From positions 1 to 64,000 of the forward strand of contig JAZGUH010000141.1 of the NCBI GenBank assembly GCA_037893225.1: DNA of 64,000 nucleotides, given 5' to 3'. Positions 53,701 to 60,650 of this stretch are shown one piece after another (positions within the stretch are counted from its first letter, which is position 1; each line of letters opens with the position of its first letter). This DNA is from Hippasteria phrygiana (Eukaryota > Echinodermata > Asteroidea > Valvatida > Goniasteridae). Below the pieces are notes generated by a model that was not told the origin of the DNA, did not search any database, and saw nothing but the letters and a program-made list of their open reading frames with translations. The position numbers and the translations under genes are program-made.

Positions 53701-56700
53701 GCTTTGCTAACTGGGACCCCTTTCCGCCAGTCAAGGCGGAGATCTGACACGAATTCGCCGTCAGCGGTAGGACCAGGGCTTTCGAGTTTTTCACGGATGC
53801 AGTACCTGCAATTTCAGTATTAGAAGTATTGAGACATTTTGATGACAGAGATTGAAACAAATTTTGCTTAAAGAGGCACTCACTATGATATGGCTTAATT
53901 TACTAACCCTTTAAAAAGCAATTTAAGCCCAGAATACTAAATTTTCACTAGTCTTGGTTCAAGACGTTGTTACGTATATACGCGATAACCGGCCGCCGCG
54001 AGAGGGCGTTATCCCGACAAACTATTTATAGCCTCGAACCGCCAGTAACATTAACAACGTCTTGGGAATCTTGTAAAATCTCCCCCCGAAAAATGGGGGA
54101 AACTAGTGCGCATGCGTCAATTCTGTATGAAAATGAGGAACATTTTCTCTTCACGCACGCGCACATACGAAAAAGAGCTGCCATGAAGTTGCACAATAGT
54201 CTGGTAGCTATCTACATGTATACTACTGGCCGAAGGGGCGCTGGTAAGTTCGCGATCGAAGCTGCTAGCTCTGCTTTGCATTAATTGCAGGCAGCCGGCC
54301 GGCCGGCCGGCTATGCGCTAGCGGCTGCAGTGTTCACCGCTCGTGTTCGCATGCGACGTCTTGCAACTGTGACGATCGAAGCGAGGGAGATACGACGGGG
54401 AAGGTGGCGGGCGGGACTGGGCAGGCAACCTGGGTGATGGTGGTGTGTGATCTGCGGAAAATTACTTGTTACATGCAAGAAATACCTCTCCATTATATTA
54501 AACCGTCGGGGCTCGGACAACTCGACCGTTGGCCGACTCGACTCGAGACAACTTGACCGTTGAGACAACTCGACCGTCTTTGCGTCAAATGGGAAGACAC
54601 TAAGACTAAGTCGTCCGTGGAGACAAGTCTTCCGTTGAGACAAGTCGTCCGTTGAATTGAAGTCGACTCGGAGGTAGGGGATTCGTGTCCAGCCTCAAAG
54701 CAAACATGAGCCTGAATTTTTGTCGAGTTTCACTAGTGGAGAAAACCCGCAGGAGATCTAGAGTGCGTCCCAGTATCTTTGTGAACTGTGTGACAATCGA
54801 ATCACCAGACAATCTCCGTTTTCCCCGGCCGTAAAGACGAGGGCCTCGTGAGCTATTTGTTTTATTATTATCATCATCACGGCCTTTTTTATTTTATATC
54901 TAAATCAAATCACCTAACAAGATCTGATCCTCAGCACCATTATAATATATCATATTCAGCCCCGTTAAGATTTTCTGTTTATTATATTTCCATCATTCCG
55001 GAACTTTTAAGTTCATTCCCCTCGGCCCTACCAAACAATCTAAATAGCACGGACCTGCTGTACCTTTATCTTCATACGTATAACACTCGGGCGGTAGGAG
55101 TCAGGGGGTTAGACTATGCATAATGCATTTATTTATGTATTCATAATGCCGCTGCAATCATTAGGCTAAGCAGGTGCGTGCGCACAACAAGGCTTCTACA
55201 AGTTTCCCAAGACGTTGTTACTGGCGGTTCGAGGTATAAATAGTTTGTCGTGATAACGCCCTCTCGCGGCGGCCGGTTATCGCGTATATACGTAACAACG
55301 TCTTGAACCAAGACTAAATTTTCACATGATCAATCGAAAAAAAAAATGAACGGTAATATACAAAAGTGACTGCCCCTAAACAATTACAAAGTACCTTTTT
55401 ATACGTGTCATGCTTATACGTGTGGCATAGCACAAACTGCATCCAAAGATTAACAATTTCCCCTGATTTTCTTTTGTTAAATTAAAGAAACTGTTAGTGC
55501 TCTTTAACAAATTGGATTTTCTTCAAAAGAATTTCCTGTTTGGGCGTCTGCAACCCTCTACAGATATTATTGGTTGCTTTCGCGCCTCTACTGCAAAAAA
55601 AGATACGCTGTGCAGGAACAAAATTATCATCGGGCTGTAAATAATTCGACAATTGCAAAGTAATTAGTCGATAACTAAATGTGAGAGGATGTCTCATTCA
55701 AAGTGAATAGCATTTGTAATGCTTGAAAAAAGAGCAATTTCAAAAATGTATTTAACTGGGTGAAACTCGAAAAGAGTACGGATAATATATCTTTTTTTTA
55801 TTTCCACAATGTGGTTGGTCTTGTATTCACAGAATATTATAATTATTATCAAAATAACACACTGCTTTGGTTACCTGGTTCTCTGTATAGCTTGGGCACG
55901 GGTTTTGTAGTGGGAACCAGCCTACCTCCTTCAAGTCTGCTATCAGAAGCATAATTAGGTCAAATTATTAATAATGGTTCAATAATATTTCTCAGTATTG
56001 TTTTGTTTTATTTTTCTAGGAAAAAAATTAATACTTTTAGTTGACAAAGCTCGCATGGAAGTCTCAAAGTTAATTATTTTACACATTACCATGTGACAAT
56101 GGCAACTGATGGATATAGGTTTCGACGTCGAACTTGCCTGAATCGAGATTGATTTTTAAACGGCTGAATGAACTCGCCACAATTCGGTTTGTTACTTTGT
56201 CTTAGTTCTGCTCCGTCCATAAACTCACCGCGTGACACTATGAGCATCTAACAAAAGAAAACCCACGCAGTCCTTTGTTACAAACAAAGGACTGCGTGTG
56301 TTTACTTTTGTTAGATGTTCATAGTGTGAGGGTCTGGCACACGCCCCACCCCTTCACTCCATTGACTGTAAATTGGCAGAATCCCTCCTCTAGACGCACA
56401 CACCAGTCGCTCCCCGCGTTCAATGTCATAGTATCCTCGATGTGAACCTTAACATCGAGCCTCTTTCCAGCTGTCATTAAAGATAGTAATTGATTTGGAA
56501 TGATCAGGCAAATTCATCAAAAGTTACACTGTCAATTTTGAGGTCGCTTTAACCTTTGTCGCTGTGAAATACGGCTGTTTCCACGTCTATATTGGCCGAT
56601 TAGTCTAAAAGGACCATAATGGACAGATGTAAAAGGTGTTTTTTTTTAAATGAATTTTGTTTAAACGGAATCCAGGGTCCCGGTTAAAAACAGTTCTTAG

Positions 56701-59700
56701 ATAACTGACGGAGCTCCCCTGGTAAAATAAAACACTAAATAGAAAAATTTATAAAACCATAAAGTAACCAATTACAATGCTAAAGTGACCGAGGTTATTC
56801 CAAATTGCCAAACGAAGCATCCTCACAAACTTACTCTCGGGTTGCAAGCTGAAAGTGAATTTCTTTGGTATCTCATTTGCATTTTCCATGAGAACAGCCA
56901 ATGGGAGATCCACAGAGGATGCGGAGAGGACGCCACCAATCGCCTTTATCATGAACCCAGAGGTTGCACTAAAACAAAAAGGGCTTTCCATCAGTCCAAA
57001 CATAAGTTTTGGGATTGTTGTGTTTTGGGGCTTTTTGGCTTTTTGGTTTGGGGTTTTCGATTTTTTGTTTTTGTTTTGTTTTTTTGTGTGGGTTTTTTTG
57101 TTTTCTTTGTTGGTTTTTGGTTTTTAGATTTTGGGTTTTGGGGTTTTTCTTTGTTGGTTTTTGGAATTTGGGGATTAGGGGTTTTCGGGTTTGGGGGTTT
57201 GGGGGTTTGGGTTTTTGGGGGGTTTTGTGTTTTTGTGTTTTGGGTTTTTGGTATCCTGAGCACTGTATTATTTATGCCTCGTTGTTAAACCTGTGATGAA
57301 ATAAATAAATTCATTCATTCATTCATGATTCCTGCTGGAACTAAAATGATTGCGTCCTTTTGGTTATATCCACTTACCTGGAGAGATATCTAGGAATGCA
57401 GGACGCCCCAGCATAAATGCAGTTACCATTCTGGGCACCGCGGAGAGAAAATTAACAAGAAATGAACTGCGTCATTTTTCCTGGGTCAAATTAAGCAATA
57501 TTTCAGTTGAGGAACTACACTTCAAAAATAGATTATACAATTTTTTTGTTTGACTCTTCCCAAGTACCTTACATGCCAGGTTTTACTTTATACCCGTTGC
57601 GAATTAAATCGGGCATTTCTTGAGTGTATTCATGCAGATTCCACTCCTGCTCTTCCATCAAATAATTAATATATGCAGCAATTTAACACAAGATATACTA
57701 ATTAGGAAAGGAAACCAGGGATGTAGTCTAGCACATCACAAGTCCCTGCAAGTCCATCACAAGTACTCCAGTCCTGATCACAATCACAAGCTATTCAAAT
57801 GAGCTTTGACAAAGGCATTCCTTTGTCATTGATCATCCAGTTACTTGTGACTGGCTTTATGAAAGGACTTCTGACTGGACTTGGGAAAGGACCTAAGGAC
57901 TTGCAGGGACGCGACTACAACTCCGAAGGAAACAAAAGCAAGAACGTCACTACAGTTATATATGGAGCCCACTACATACCTCCAGGACAATGTAGTTTGA
58001 GACTTGCGTATGGACATCCCGCAACCGCTGCTCACCTGAAAAATGGGAAAATTAATTTATTTTGTTCACACAAAAGACCTTTCTGATTTATTCGAACAAA
58101 TATGTCAGAGTAAGTTCCCACGATGCAATTTACATTGCGTAAGTACTTAGTTTAATATTTAATGTTCTTCTATAAGATATGAACATCCCCAAATGTAATT
58201 TATGTACAATTTATGAAATATGCAGATGAGACAAAACGACTTACCAATCAGACGCTCCTTGACACCGCGCATGAGCAATGACCTTTCCTCCTGGTCGTCA
58301 ACTTGAACCACACCATGTATCATGCCAAACTGTGCATAGTGACCCCGATGCGTGCTGGCCAAGATTTAATGTTAATCGATTATAAACAAGCAGGAAAATT
58401 ACAAATATTTTGTCAAAAATTTAACATTCATTTAATTGGTCGATGTATTTTGAAGAAGAAACAGAAAAGTTGAAAATCATGTAATTTTCAGAAACTTGTA
58501 GAAACAAGAAATAAACTATTCATTACTTTTGTAGATTGGTGAAAAATGTCGGCGTCCATTTTTCTCTGGCAATAATATCAGCAGCTAAGTTGAGATTGGC
58601 GTCCCCAGTGAAATCATAGAATGTCGTATACAAACTCCAACTGTATGAGAAAAAATGATAACATTCTGGGTATTACCTTTTTGTCAGGATTTCTGCCTTG
58701 GTCGTTGGGTCAAATCTTCCAGTTTTGTAAGACGTTTCGTGTTTACATACGTGCCTTTGAGAAAGCAACTGAAATCTGGCAGCTTTTAACACTTTTGTTT
58801 TTGACTGACTTTTAATCAGTTATTTTCTATAACACCGCTATTTATGGTTTTGTATGCATGTCTTACTTGGGGTCAAAATCGGGCGGGCTATCCGGTAACC
58901 GATTTTCAGCCAATCTGTTTTACTTATTACTTAGAAATGCCCTCACTGTGTTCTTATTTCTTTTTTATTACAAACATAGACAAAAAGACACAACTTAAAA
59001 CTGACAGTTAAAGCTGAACGGTTATTTGAGTTTGTAAAGAGCTATGTAGCATTATTATATGCAGTAGTATACCATTTAAAATTATTGTTCAACAAAATAA
59101 TAGATTTTGAAACACTCTACCGCGTGCATTTTGCGGTGTGGGTAATTATTTCTGAGTATTTGTGAAATGCTTCGAAACATTTTCTCGAGTGTTGTGCCCT
59201 GTGTTAAATGAGAACGAGTTTTGTCGTGATCTGATGATGTCCTTCACGAATTCATTACTCAGACTTTTGAGACCAAATTGCTCTGTGACCTTCTATAATC
59301 AATCGTGACTACACAACAGAATGTTCATCTCGTAAAATCCCAGTCCCACTAGGAGATACGACAACTTACGACCAGGCTGTGACTGGAAATCGCAGGCAAT
59401 CTTAGAAAAGTCGTGCCACAAGTCTTTGGTGGTCGTGGGTAGTCTTGGATATTCGCACGACTGAAATCAGTCGCAAAGAGGTTTTTGATCGTGTTCAAAA
59501 ACCTGGCTGCGACTGAAGTAGTCGCATCTTGTCGCAGCCTAGTCTTTATTTATCGTGCGACGGTCGTGCGATGGTCGTGTGACAAGTCTTGGGTGGTCCT
59601 TCATTGTCGTGGCTGATCGTAGGATTCTCCTGTCGTACGACAGTCGCACGACTTTCCACAACTACTGGCACGACTTGTCGTGCGAGTAGACCTGATTGCA

Positions 59701-60446
59701 TGACTAGTTGCACGACTAAGCAAGACTAGTCGTGCGACTCCACGACAAGTCATACGAATAGTCGTGAGTTGTCCTGCGTCGGTCGTGCCACTGCCCAAAT
59801 CCCTGCTGTGCGTGCCCTTTATTTATAGTCGCACCACCAGTCGCACGACTGGTCAAGACCGGTCGCAGCCAGTCACTACCAGTCGCACGATCAGTCACAG
59901 CCAGTCACTACCAGTCGCACGATCAGTCACAGCCAGTCGGCACCTGTCGCACGATTGGTCGTAGCCAGTCGTGCGATAGGACCTTACCACTCGTACGTAG
60001 TCTTGGGTAGTCGTGCGACAGTCGTGTGATTAGTGGTGCTATCAGTCGGCAACAAGTCTTCTACAGGTCGCACGACTGATCTTACAATATGACTGCTAGG
60101 CTCAAATCGCAGGAAATTCCACGACTACCCACGACCGGCCTTGTCGCACGACTGAACTGGTCGCAGGAAATCGCAGGTCCTAGTGGGACTGGGGCTTTAG
60201 GATACAATGCCCCGACAATCTACACGCGTCTTGTCAGAGTGCTGAGGTATTTAAATCTTAAATGCACGGCGTGGGGTCTGAAACGTATGAAAAGAGCTTT
60301 GAGCTCCAATCCATAGTCTCTTTGTACAAAGCAGTTAAGCGTAACAACTAGAGTGATTTTGAAACAATTTTGCTCACAGTAGACTGCAGCGAAGATGAAC
60401 CACTGGTCGTTCGTCATCTGCACTCCATTCATTTCGAATACCAACC
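22149..60446 (-). CDS. Phosphoenolpyruvate synthase-like (PPDK-type) phosphotransferase, multi-exon gene
   Basis: Joined on the - strand by homology, AG/GT borders and codon phase. Exons (5' to 3'): 60446-60378, 58914-58867, 58640-58527, 58354-58245, 58035-57980, 57430-57378, 56968-56835, 56137-56090, [gap], 53805-53669, 52571-52515, 52248-52160, 51216-51089, 50497-50427, [gap], 48918-48848, 48630-48554, 47980-47863, 47036-46936, 46470-46399, 45483-45377, [gap], 37215-37133, 35968-35810, 35086-35027, [gap], 32993-32927, 32167-32096, 31553-31462, [gap], 25950-25902, 25142-25066, 23811-23709, 22950-22876, 22252-22149 (TAA). Architecture: accessory N-domain, ATP-grasp, helical middle, phosphohistidine swivel domain, as in bacterial PEP synthase and rifampin/prodigiosin phosphotransferase relatives. 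These use ATP to phosphorylate a histidine and pass phosphate to a substrate; the animal substrate is unknown. The 5' end is not found, and a few exons of about 20-45 residues are missing from my reading. Confidence 0.9.
23004..23194. mobile_element. MITE copy (CGAATGCGAA family)
   Basis: A 190-base element with inverted ends (AAGGCTAGTTCGTACT versus AGTATCATGAACCGGCCTT), rich in GCGAAT and ATTCGC words. A reverse-oriented, better preserved copy is at 30347-30541. No coding capacity. It lies in the intron 3' of exon 23811-23709. Confidence 0.75.
23975..24330. repeat. Dispersed repeat copy, partner of 18160-18310
   Basis: It shares ATCAGCACACATTTTCAAAG, TTTCCCAAGAAACACAAGAG and a C-run followed by AACCTTGA with the SmD1 intron copy. 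Two poly-C tracts (near 24313 and 24388) end the segment. No gene is seen. Confidence 0.55.
25352..25717. mobile_element. Two adjacent MITE copies of the TGTAAATACCGG family
   Basis: 25352-25530 is a good copy of the element at 18568-18747 (shared GACTAGGGACAAAAGGGTTA, CCTTCCGAAAAAGTTAAAG, GGTCCGCGATTGCCGG). 25560-25717 is an older relative (GACAATAGGAGGTCCCAGAT, GTTTACAC end). Confidence 0.75.
26911..27951 (-). CDS. Rhodopsin-type (class A) G protein-coupled receptor, single exon, orphan
   Basis: 346 residues with seven membrane segments. Landmarks: GNGLV in TM1 (about 44-48), LADS in TM2, C103 at TM3 with C178 in the second loop for the disulfide, E-R-Y at 129-131 (DRY position), a CWTP in TM6 (252-255), and NPIIY in TM7 (290-294) followed by a basic helix 8 and a CC pair (313-314) that could be palmitoylated. 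The N-terminus is short and acidic, as in peptide or amine receptors. The ligand cannot be told from sequence. The coding region is more GC-rich than its surroundings and intronless. It lies on the same strand inside an intron of the PEP synthase-like gene. The ATG at 27949-27951 is the first in frame. Confidence 0.93.
   Translation of the reverse strand: MSDAIMKSESDYLDTTVAPTSAGSSSDTALLVIYAFIGGIGMLGNGLVCLIFMVRSRAFGSVTNLLILNQSMIDLADSVLFLILRFGPQFTGENDSIWGELACRLWFSEYIMWSLFIASTVNLLFVTLERYFAICHAVRHRSLFTVRRANIGRVLVWVIGFSYQSYWAVLHRVTYGECNAVWPSQTVQAIGGIVFFCCEYLIPLSLMTFSYISIVVLLRTRSRRGNANNTFQRTKRNVTLTLCFVSVSYTVCWTPTEFSYLMYNMGHEYDFNSSMHYIFTVSVLLNMCINPIIYLVKYKRFQNELKKMFFRRCCGYNRVDIFPTGTVPSVAANGASGGPWGVVPLQ
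27952..31461. other. Intron sequence 5' of the nested GPCR; no further gene recognised
   Basis: It contains the GPCR upstream region, a MITE at 30347-30541, a short G-run at about 31009 and otherwise unique AT-rich sequence. One exon of the PEP synthase-like gene, about 25 residues, must lie somewhere between 25951 and 31461 to join phase 2 with phase 0; I could not identify it. Confidence 0.5.
30347..30541. mobile_element. MITE copy (CGAATGCGAA family) with good inverted ends
   Basis: Inverted ends TAAAGCCCGGTTCATACTTC (right, reversed) and TAAAGCCCGGTCCACACTTC (left), with TA at both borders. The internal GCGAATGCGAATGCGAA and ATTCGCATTCGCATGAAG are near mirror images. Reverse-oriented partner at 23004-23194. 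Confidence 0.8.
31462..37215 (-). CDS. PEP synthase-like gene: helical middle region, six exons
   Basis: 37215-37133 encodes LLSSHIALLLSSCPDVESAQ. 35968-35810 encodes QVARSILKEDKSNSFQKM, then PADALAWLQTP and FSDFLQRHGHRCVRE. 35086-35027 encodes IELRDKSWSMDPLQVVPTLQ. 32993-32927 encodes KILVNYLVPKARDAVSGRE. 32167-32096 encodes SIYIKINHQLKEACWRLANL. 31553-31462 encodes GRLPDEDLLFFFTFDEIGRL. These blocks (LSSCxDVxSAxVP, LxRHGHR, ELRxxxWxxDP, GxLPDEDLxFFxTxxEIG) are the ordered conserved segments between the ATP-grasp and phosphohistidine domains in this family. Phases link 0/0 at two adjacent pairs. The donor after 32927 is GC rather than GT. A short exon between 35027 and 32993 is unfound. Confidence 0.9.
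32205..32360 (-). mobile_element. LINE 3'-end remnant
   Basis: A tandem GATTT tail (ATTTGATTTGATTTGATTTT) on one side of an AT-rich stretch with GGTATTACCATATAG looks like the 3' end of an inverted LINE with a short tandem tail. No coding part is left. Confidence 0.4.
36589..36796. mobile_element. MITE copy (CCAGTTCGGTAT family), right end damaged
   Basis: AAGCCAGTTCGGTATTTTAA and CTGCGCATGTGCACAATGAC start a 208-base copy of the element at 38801-39004; the right terminal repeat has decayed (ATACCGAAATTT instead of ATACCGAACTGG). A third, reverse-oriented fragment is at about 62036-62140. Confidence 0.8.
37370..37600 (+). mobile_element. tRNA-derived SINE copy with 3' microsatellite
   Basis: The A-box-like AATTGAGTGGTTAATC and B-box-like GGGTTAGAGTCCC are followed by CACAGGCTCTCGTAAAGC and a 3' part with TGGCGCATTATAAATTGTC, then a (TAT)n tail. 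Related to the copies at 21849 and 53240. Confidence 0.65.
38801..39004. mobile_element. MITE, best copy of the CCAGTTCGGTAT family
   Basis: About 200 bases flanked by TA on both sides, with perfect inverted ends AGCCAGTTCGGTAT and ATACCGAACTGGCT. A TA target with short inverted ends points to a Tc1/mariner-type source. Interior words TTTTATCCCGAATGACC and GTGTTAAATTCAATCAGAAT are shared with 36589-36796. Confidence 0.82.
39375..39528 (-). CDS. Candidate exon of the PEP synthase-like gene (unconfirmed)
   Basis: A clean coding-like stretch on the - strand between an acceptor (GGGCAG) and a donor (GAG|GTAAAA). It encodes ATG-NTSLDSQKVVFNRRKMERG and further charged, helical residues (QCKTAQDQYDDIF). 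The opening phase (one base) matches the phase-2 end of the exon at 45377. It lies in the gap where about 100-150 residues of the gene are unaccounted for. I do not recognise a family motif, so it could also be another gene or chance. Confidence 0.4.
40210..40340 (-). CDS. Candidate exon, coding-like (unconfirmed)
   Basis: A - strand frame between an acceptor-like CATGAACAG and a donor-like CTG|GTAATT encodes YFDDETCTIQAKKLSEPLPS followed by QWRVYLNGIRHIL. The composition is protein-like and it sits in the gap of the PEP synthase-like gene. Phase 0 on both sides does not join directly with the exon at 39528, so at least one more exon would be needed. Boundaries are approximate. Confidence 0.33.
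40875..41025. repeat. Long foldback palindrome (about 65-bp arms)
   Basis: The left arm (from AATGAATGTTTATGAG to GTTCCATTCCAC) is the near-perfect reverse complement of the right arm (from GTGGAATGGACATTCC to GAAACATTCATT), around a spacer GAGGCGAAGCCGAG that is itself partly symmetric. It can form a single long hairpin or cruciform. It looks like a foldback transposable element; no target duplication was established. Confidence 0.8.
41039..41469. mobile_element. MITE with TTATACAACGCCTGAATAAA ends
   Basis: Terminal inverted repeats of about 23 bases: TTATACAACGCCTGAATAAA at the left and its complement TTTATTCAGGCGTTGTATAA at the right. Inside is a smaller inverted repeat (GACTGGTTCCCGG at about 41212, CCGGGAACCAGTC at about 41275), which suggests one element nested in another. 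No coding capacity. Confidence 0.7.
41927..42871. mobile_element. Kolobok-type DNA transposon remnant with THAP exon
   Basis: The inverted ends AGGAAACATG and CATGTTTCCT are flanked on both sides by TTAA (41923-41926 and 42872-42875). TTAA target sites together with a THAP zinc-finger reading frame are the diagnostic combination of the Kolobok superfamily. At 945 bp it lacks the catalytic part, so it is an internally deleted copy that has kept the THAP exon. Confidence 0.85.
42309..42578 (-). CDS. THAP-domain exon (Kolobok transposase N-terminus), truncated gene
   Basis: Exactly 90 codons from the ATG to a consensus donor (GAT|GTGAGT). The C2CH zinc ligands are C5, C10, C54 and H57 (MPTRCVAAGC and CSDHF). 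The conserved P24 and W33 positions and the closing AIPTKF (AVPTIF box) are present, so the DNA-binding domain is complete. THAP domains bind DNA as a zinc-coordinating fold, and in Kolobok transposases they recognise the element ends. The downstream catalytic exons are absent. The frame is undamaged, so it could make a short DNA-binding protein if transcribed, perhaps a competitor of the full enzyme; that is inference. Confidence 0.88.
43769..43847. repeat. Short inverted-repeat element (AGTCTAGTTCCC)
   Basis: TAGTCTAGTTCCCCGACC and GGTCAGGGAACCAGACTA face each other across 40 bases. A reverse-oriented relative is at 61084-61170. Neighbouring words also match (a TCTATGCACG-CAAAACAGGTCAG string at about 44080 and its complement at about 61030), so both lie in a larger dispersed repeat. 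Confidence 0.6.
44445..44740. repeat. G-run and (TTG)n microsatellite
   Basis: A run of about 24 G at 44445-44468 is followed 200 bases later by about 16 TTG units (44677-44726) and another G-run. They lie in an intron of the PEP synthase-like gene. Confidence 0.9.
45377..53805 (-). CDS. PEP synthase-like gene: ATP-grasp (PPDK_N) domain, eleven exons
   Basis: 53805-53669 encodes ALTGGKGSQLAKL. 52571-52515 encodes YEVPPGFCITTAAYKKHLE. 52248-52160 encodes KDLKKALKELQEVSCTVREG. 51216-51089 encodes TVALIAKTAIS... to TYAVRSSAVG. 50497-50427 encodes EDSSLTSAAGQMETFLGING. 48918-48848 encodes QYGQVVDSAMAVVVQEIVPA. 48630-48554 encodes GVAFSRDPMTGNPARIIINS. 47980-47863 encodes SVVSGTTEADTITLHVDD. 47036-46936 encodes SISDKMCLRLGRIALM. 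46470-46399 encodes DARDIEWAAVGDTMYLLQ. 45483-45377 encodes ARAITTFDVPSRYELLHEF. GGKGxxLxxL, VPPGF, AVRSSAVGED-SAAGQ, VVVQEIVPAESAG and DIEWA-LLQ are the ordered motifs of the nucleotide-binding domain. Phases agree throughout except one unfound exon of about 20 residues between 50427 and 48918. Confidence 0.95.
49121..49765 (+). mobile_element. 5'-truncated LINE, C-terminal reverse-transcriptase tail
   Basis: The + strand frame ends at 49592 with the pattern of a non-LTR ORF2 C-terminus: LEERRDYYLACLMYKCVHGI, a HGFNTRNADSLNVVFPRP block, then YAGANGWNNIPSSIQMSPSF. A short 3' UTR follows, with a tandem (AATC)n tail. The tail type and 5' truncation are typical of CR1/Rex-like elements. It is inserted antisense in the PEP synthase-like gene. 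The catalytic core of the enzyme is absent, so the copy is dead. Confidence 0.8.
51475..51662. mobile_element. MITE copy (GTCCCTGCAAGTCC family)
   Basis: TTGTAGTCGAGTCCCTGCAA at the left and GACGGACTCGACTACATCCC at the right are inverted. Inside, AATGACAAAGGAATGCCTTT and GGACTTGCAGGGACTTACAG recur, reversed, at 57715-57920. No coding capacity. Confidence 0.78.
53240..53450 (+). mobile_element. SINE-like copy
   Basis: A degenerate B box (AGTTTCGAATACCGCCC) is followed by CACAGGCTCTCGGAAAGCAC, TGAGCATATATACAGTGCTT and ACGTCGGGAAAGGGCAA, the body shared with the copy at 21849-21990. Confidence 0.6.
53949..55316. mobile_element. 1,368-bp DNA transposon with about 115-bp inverted ends and perfect 9-bp duplication
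   Basis: Both ends begin TAGTCTTGGTTCAAGACG read inward, and the inverted repeats continue for about 115 bases (through ACGTATATACGCGATAACCG, GAGGGCGTTATC and TATTTATA). The 9-bp AATTTTCAC occurs just before (53940-53948) and just after (55317-55325). Long inverted ends with a 9-bp duplication are typical of Mutator-like elements. The interior has a GCCGGCCGGCCGGC block and repeats of ACAACTCGACCGT and ACAAGTCGTCCGTTG words but no convincing transposase, so it is non-autonomous. Confidence 0.9.
56090..60446 (-). CDS. PEP synthase-like gene: N-terminal accessory domain, eight exons
   Basis: 60446-60378 encodes VGIRNEWSADDERPVVHLRC. 58914-58867 encodes LAENRLPDSPPDFDP. 58640-58527 encodes WSLYTTFYDFTGDANLNLA and AREKWTPTFFTNLQ. 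58354-58245 encodes THRGHYAQFGMIHGVVQVDD and SLLMRGVKERLIG. 58035-57980 encodes EQRLRDVHTQVSNYIVLE. 57430-57378 encodes NGNCIYAGASCIPRYLS. 56968-56835 encodes ATSGFMIKAIGG through KKFTFSLQPE. 56137-56090 encodes KFDVETYIHQLPLSHG. The H-Y-x-Q-F-G...hydrophobic...RG(V/M)+xRxxG pattern is the family's conserved front part, of unknown role, which precedes the ATP-grasp domain. All eight exons join in phase. Earlier exons are not found, and one exon before 53805 is missing. Confidence 0.88.
57005..57255. repeat. T/G-only low-complexity tract with many G-runs
   Basis: About 240 bases with hardly any A or C on +, made of TTTTGGGG-like words (GGGGTTTTCGGG, GGGGGTTTGGGGGTTTGGG). It ends near a LINE-like (ATTC)n tail at 57305-57325. 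On the transcribed strand of the PEP synthase-like gene it is C/A-rich intron. Confidence 0.9.
57715..57920. mobile_element. MITE copy (GTCCCTGCAAGTCC family), reverse of 51475-51662
   Basis: GGGATGTAGTCTAGCACATC and GTCCCTGCAAGTCCATCACA at the left mirror the right end of the other copy, and GGACTTGCAGGGACGCGACT closes it. Internal GACAAAGGCATTCCTTTGTC is palindromic. Confidence 0.78.
59339..60193. mobile_element. 855-bp element packed with CGTGCGAC/GTCGCACG motifs
   Basis: The inverted ends CCCAGTCCCACTAGGA and TCCTAGTGGGACTGGG enclose a GC-richer interior in which GTCGTGCGAC, CAGTCGCACGACT and AGTCGCAG-type words repeat dozens of times in both orientations. Dense subterminal motif arrays are typical of transposase-binding regions in hAT-like elements. 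No clear target duplication and no transposase frame were found. Confidence 0.75.
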
Positions 60447-60650
60447 CTTGAAAGAAAAAAATGCATCAATAACAATTCACGTCACAATCTTACTCACACC
60501 ATATGCCTAAAATGCAAACTTCAGCCGAAATAAATCAATTTTCAGCTGTAATTATAATTTTAAAATTCTCATGTAAATTTTAAAAATAGTGTAAGGAAAA
60601 CAGATCTCATTCATCCCAAAAGTCTAAATAGATTATAAAATATATCAAAG

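Noticed and set aside
55860..55935. Possible exon of the PEP synthase-like gene
   Set aside because: A frame exists, but the stretch has mirrored GGTTCTC/GGGAACC ends like a small repeat, and its phase does not fit the exon at 53805.
59601..59964. Arg/Ser/Thr-rich frames on both strands
   Set aside because: They are translations of the CGTGCGAC repeat array inside the 59339-60193 element, not proteins.
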